64,000 nucleotides of DNA from Marsupella aquatica (Eukaryota; Marchantiophyta). This document shows positions 63,553 to 64,000 of this stretch, in pieces. Position numbers and translations under genes: made by a program. Location: assembly GCA_973895155.1 (NCBI GenBank), contig OZ316898.1:17608001-17672000 (forward strand), in the 5' to 3' direction. A model generated the notes under the pieces. It worked only from the letters and a program-made list of their open reading frames with translations. It did not search any database and was not told where the DNA came from. How positions within the stretch are numbered: the stretch's first letter is position 1; every line of letters begins with the position of its first letter.

Positions 63553-64000
63553 CGCGTTCTCTTGCAGATTGACCGTGCAGACTCCACAACAAAGGCACCG
63601 AAGCAGAACTACTCTCTAACAAGCAACCGGACCGGCAGTGAGGAAGAATGCAGCTGCACAGGAACTGCGGAAATCACGCAATTACCTCCGTCAGTCTTCC
63701 GATTGGAATCAACAAATTCACTACGAAACAATCGATTGCTCGTTTCCAGACCTACTCTCCGTTTCTTTCTCGCATTAACAAATGCACCATCGCTAAACCC
63801 TCATTCTTCTGCTGACACACACAGACATCCCTAAATTCCATACTCAGCTGTAATAAGATCATACAGCTCCTCGTTGATGTTCAATTCCAAATGTGCAATG
63901 ATATGTCCTTCAATCCTCCATCGCGCATCGTCATGGGTGCTCTGCTCTACATTGCAATTGAAACATCCTTCTCGTCATTGAACACAAAACTACACCGAAG
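63553..64000. promoter_or_regulatory. SNAPC4-like upstream region
   Basis: This is the last 450 bp of the window, upstream of the MYB4R1 start. The plus-strand open frames here are shadows. No clear promoter element or further gene is seen. Confidence 0.4.

Overview
This window is nuclear DNA from a land plant. The genes have many small exons with GT-AG introns of about 100 to 700 bp. They encode plant versions of organelle proteins with N-terminal targeting extensions, a BTB/pentapeptide protein of the FIP2 type, a SWEETIE/HEATR5 protein and a 4.5-repeat SNAPc MYB. Base composition is moderate and there is a lot of DNA-transposon sequence. A bryophyte or other early-diverging lineage is plausible, but nothing here fixes the species. 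Many open frames begin at TTG or GTG, so I re-derived starts and splice sites by eye from ATG codons, GT-AG borders and codon phase.

Layout. 0.1-10.1 kb is one 9,978-bp DNA transposon with a 13-bp terminal inverted repeat and TTAA target duplication. On its minus strand it carries a multi-exon transposase that resembles the Kolobok superfamily. It sits in a tandem-repeat array whose copies lie on both sides. 10.2-14.7 kb is gene-free: direct repeats, a family of roughly 380-bp repeats in both orientations, and a small palindromic element. 14.7-15.7 kb holds a GGAAA-type microsatellite and a duplicated block of about 270 bp. 16.1-19.9 kb (+) is a complete 11-exon FIP2/KCTD9-like gene. 21.5-24.5 kb (-) is a complete six-exon IBA57 (mitochondrial Fe-S assembly) gene. 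26.4-34.2 kb is a pair of PIF/Harbinger transposons lying end to end and separated by a single TAA. Each has a Myb/SANT-like gene facing a DDE transposase gene, and all four genes carry mutations. 34.3-36.9 kb is repeat-rich and gene-free. 37-39.1 kb (-) is a plastid-type membrane protein gene of unknown function. 40.7-47.7 kb (-) is a 2,309-codon single-exon SWEETIE/HEATR5 gene with a 30-residue repeat tail. 48.4-51.1 kb is repeats. 51.2-54.5 kb (-) is an MSL1-like MscS channel gene. 57.2-63.6 kb (-) is a nine-exon SNAPC4/MYB4R1 gene.

The host genes are unrelated housekeeping functions: organelle Fe-S assembly, organelle osmotic safety valve, snRNA transcription, AP-1/trafficking-type HEAT protein, and actin/formin or ubiquitin adaptor. 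They show no shared pathway. The most interesting content is mobile DNA: the intron-bearing Kolobok-like element in a plant, and the abutting Harbinger pair in which the two copies have decayed to different degrees.
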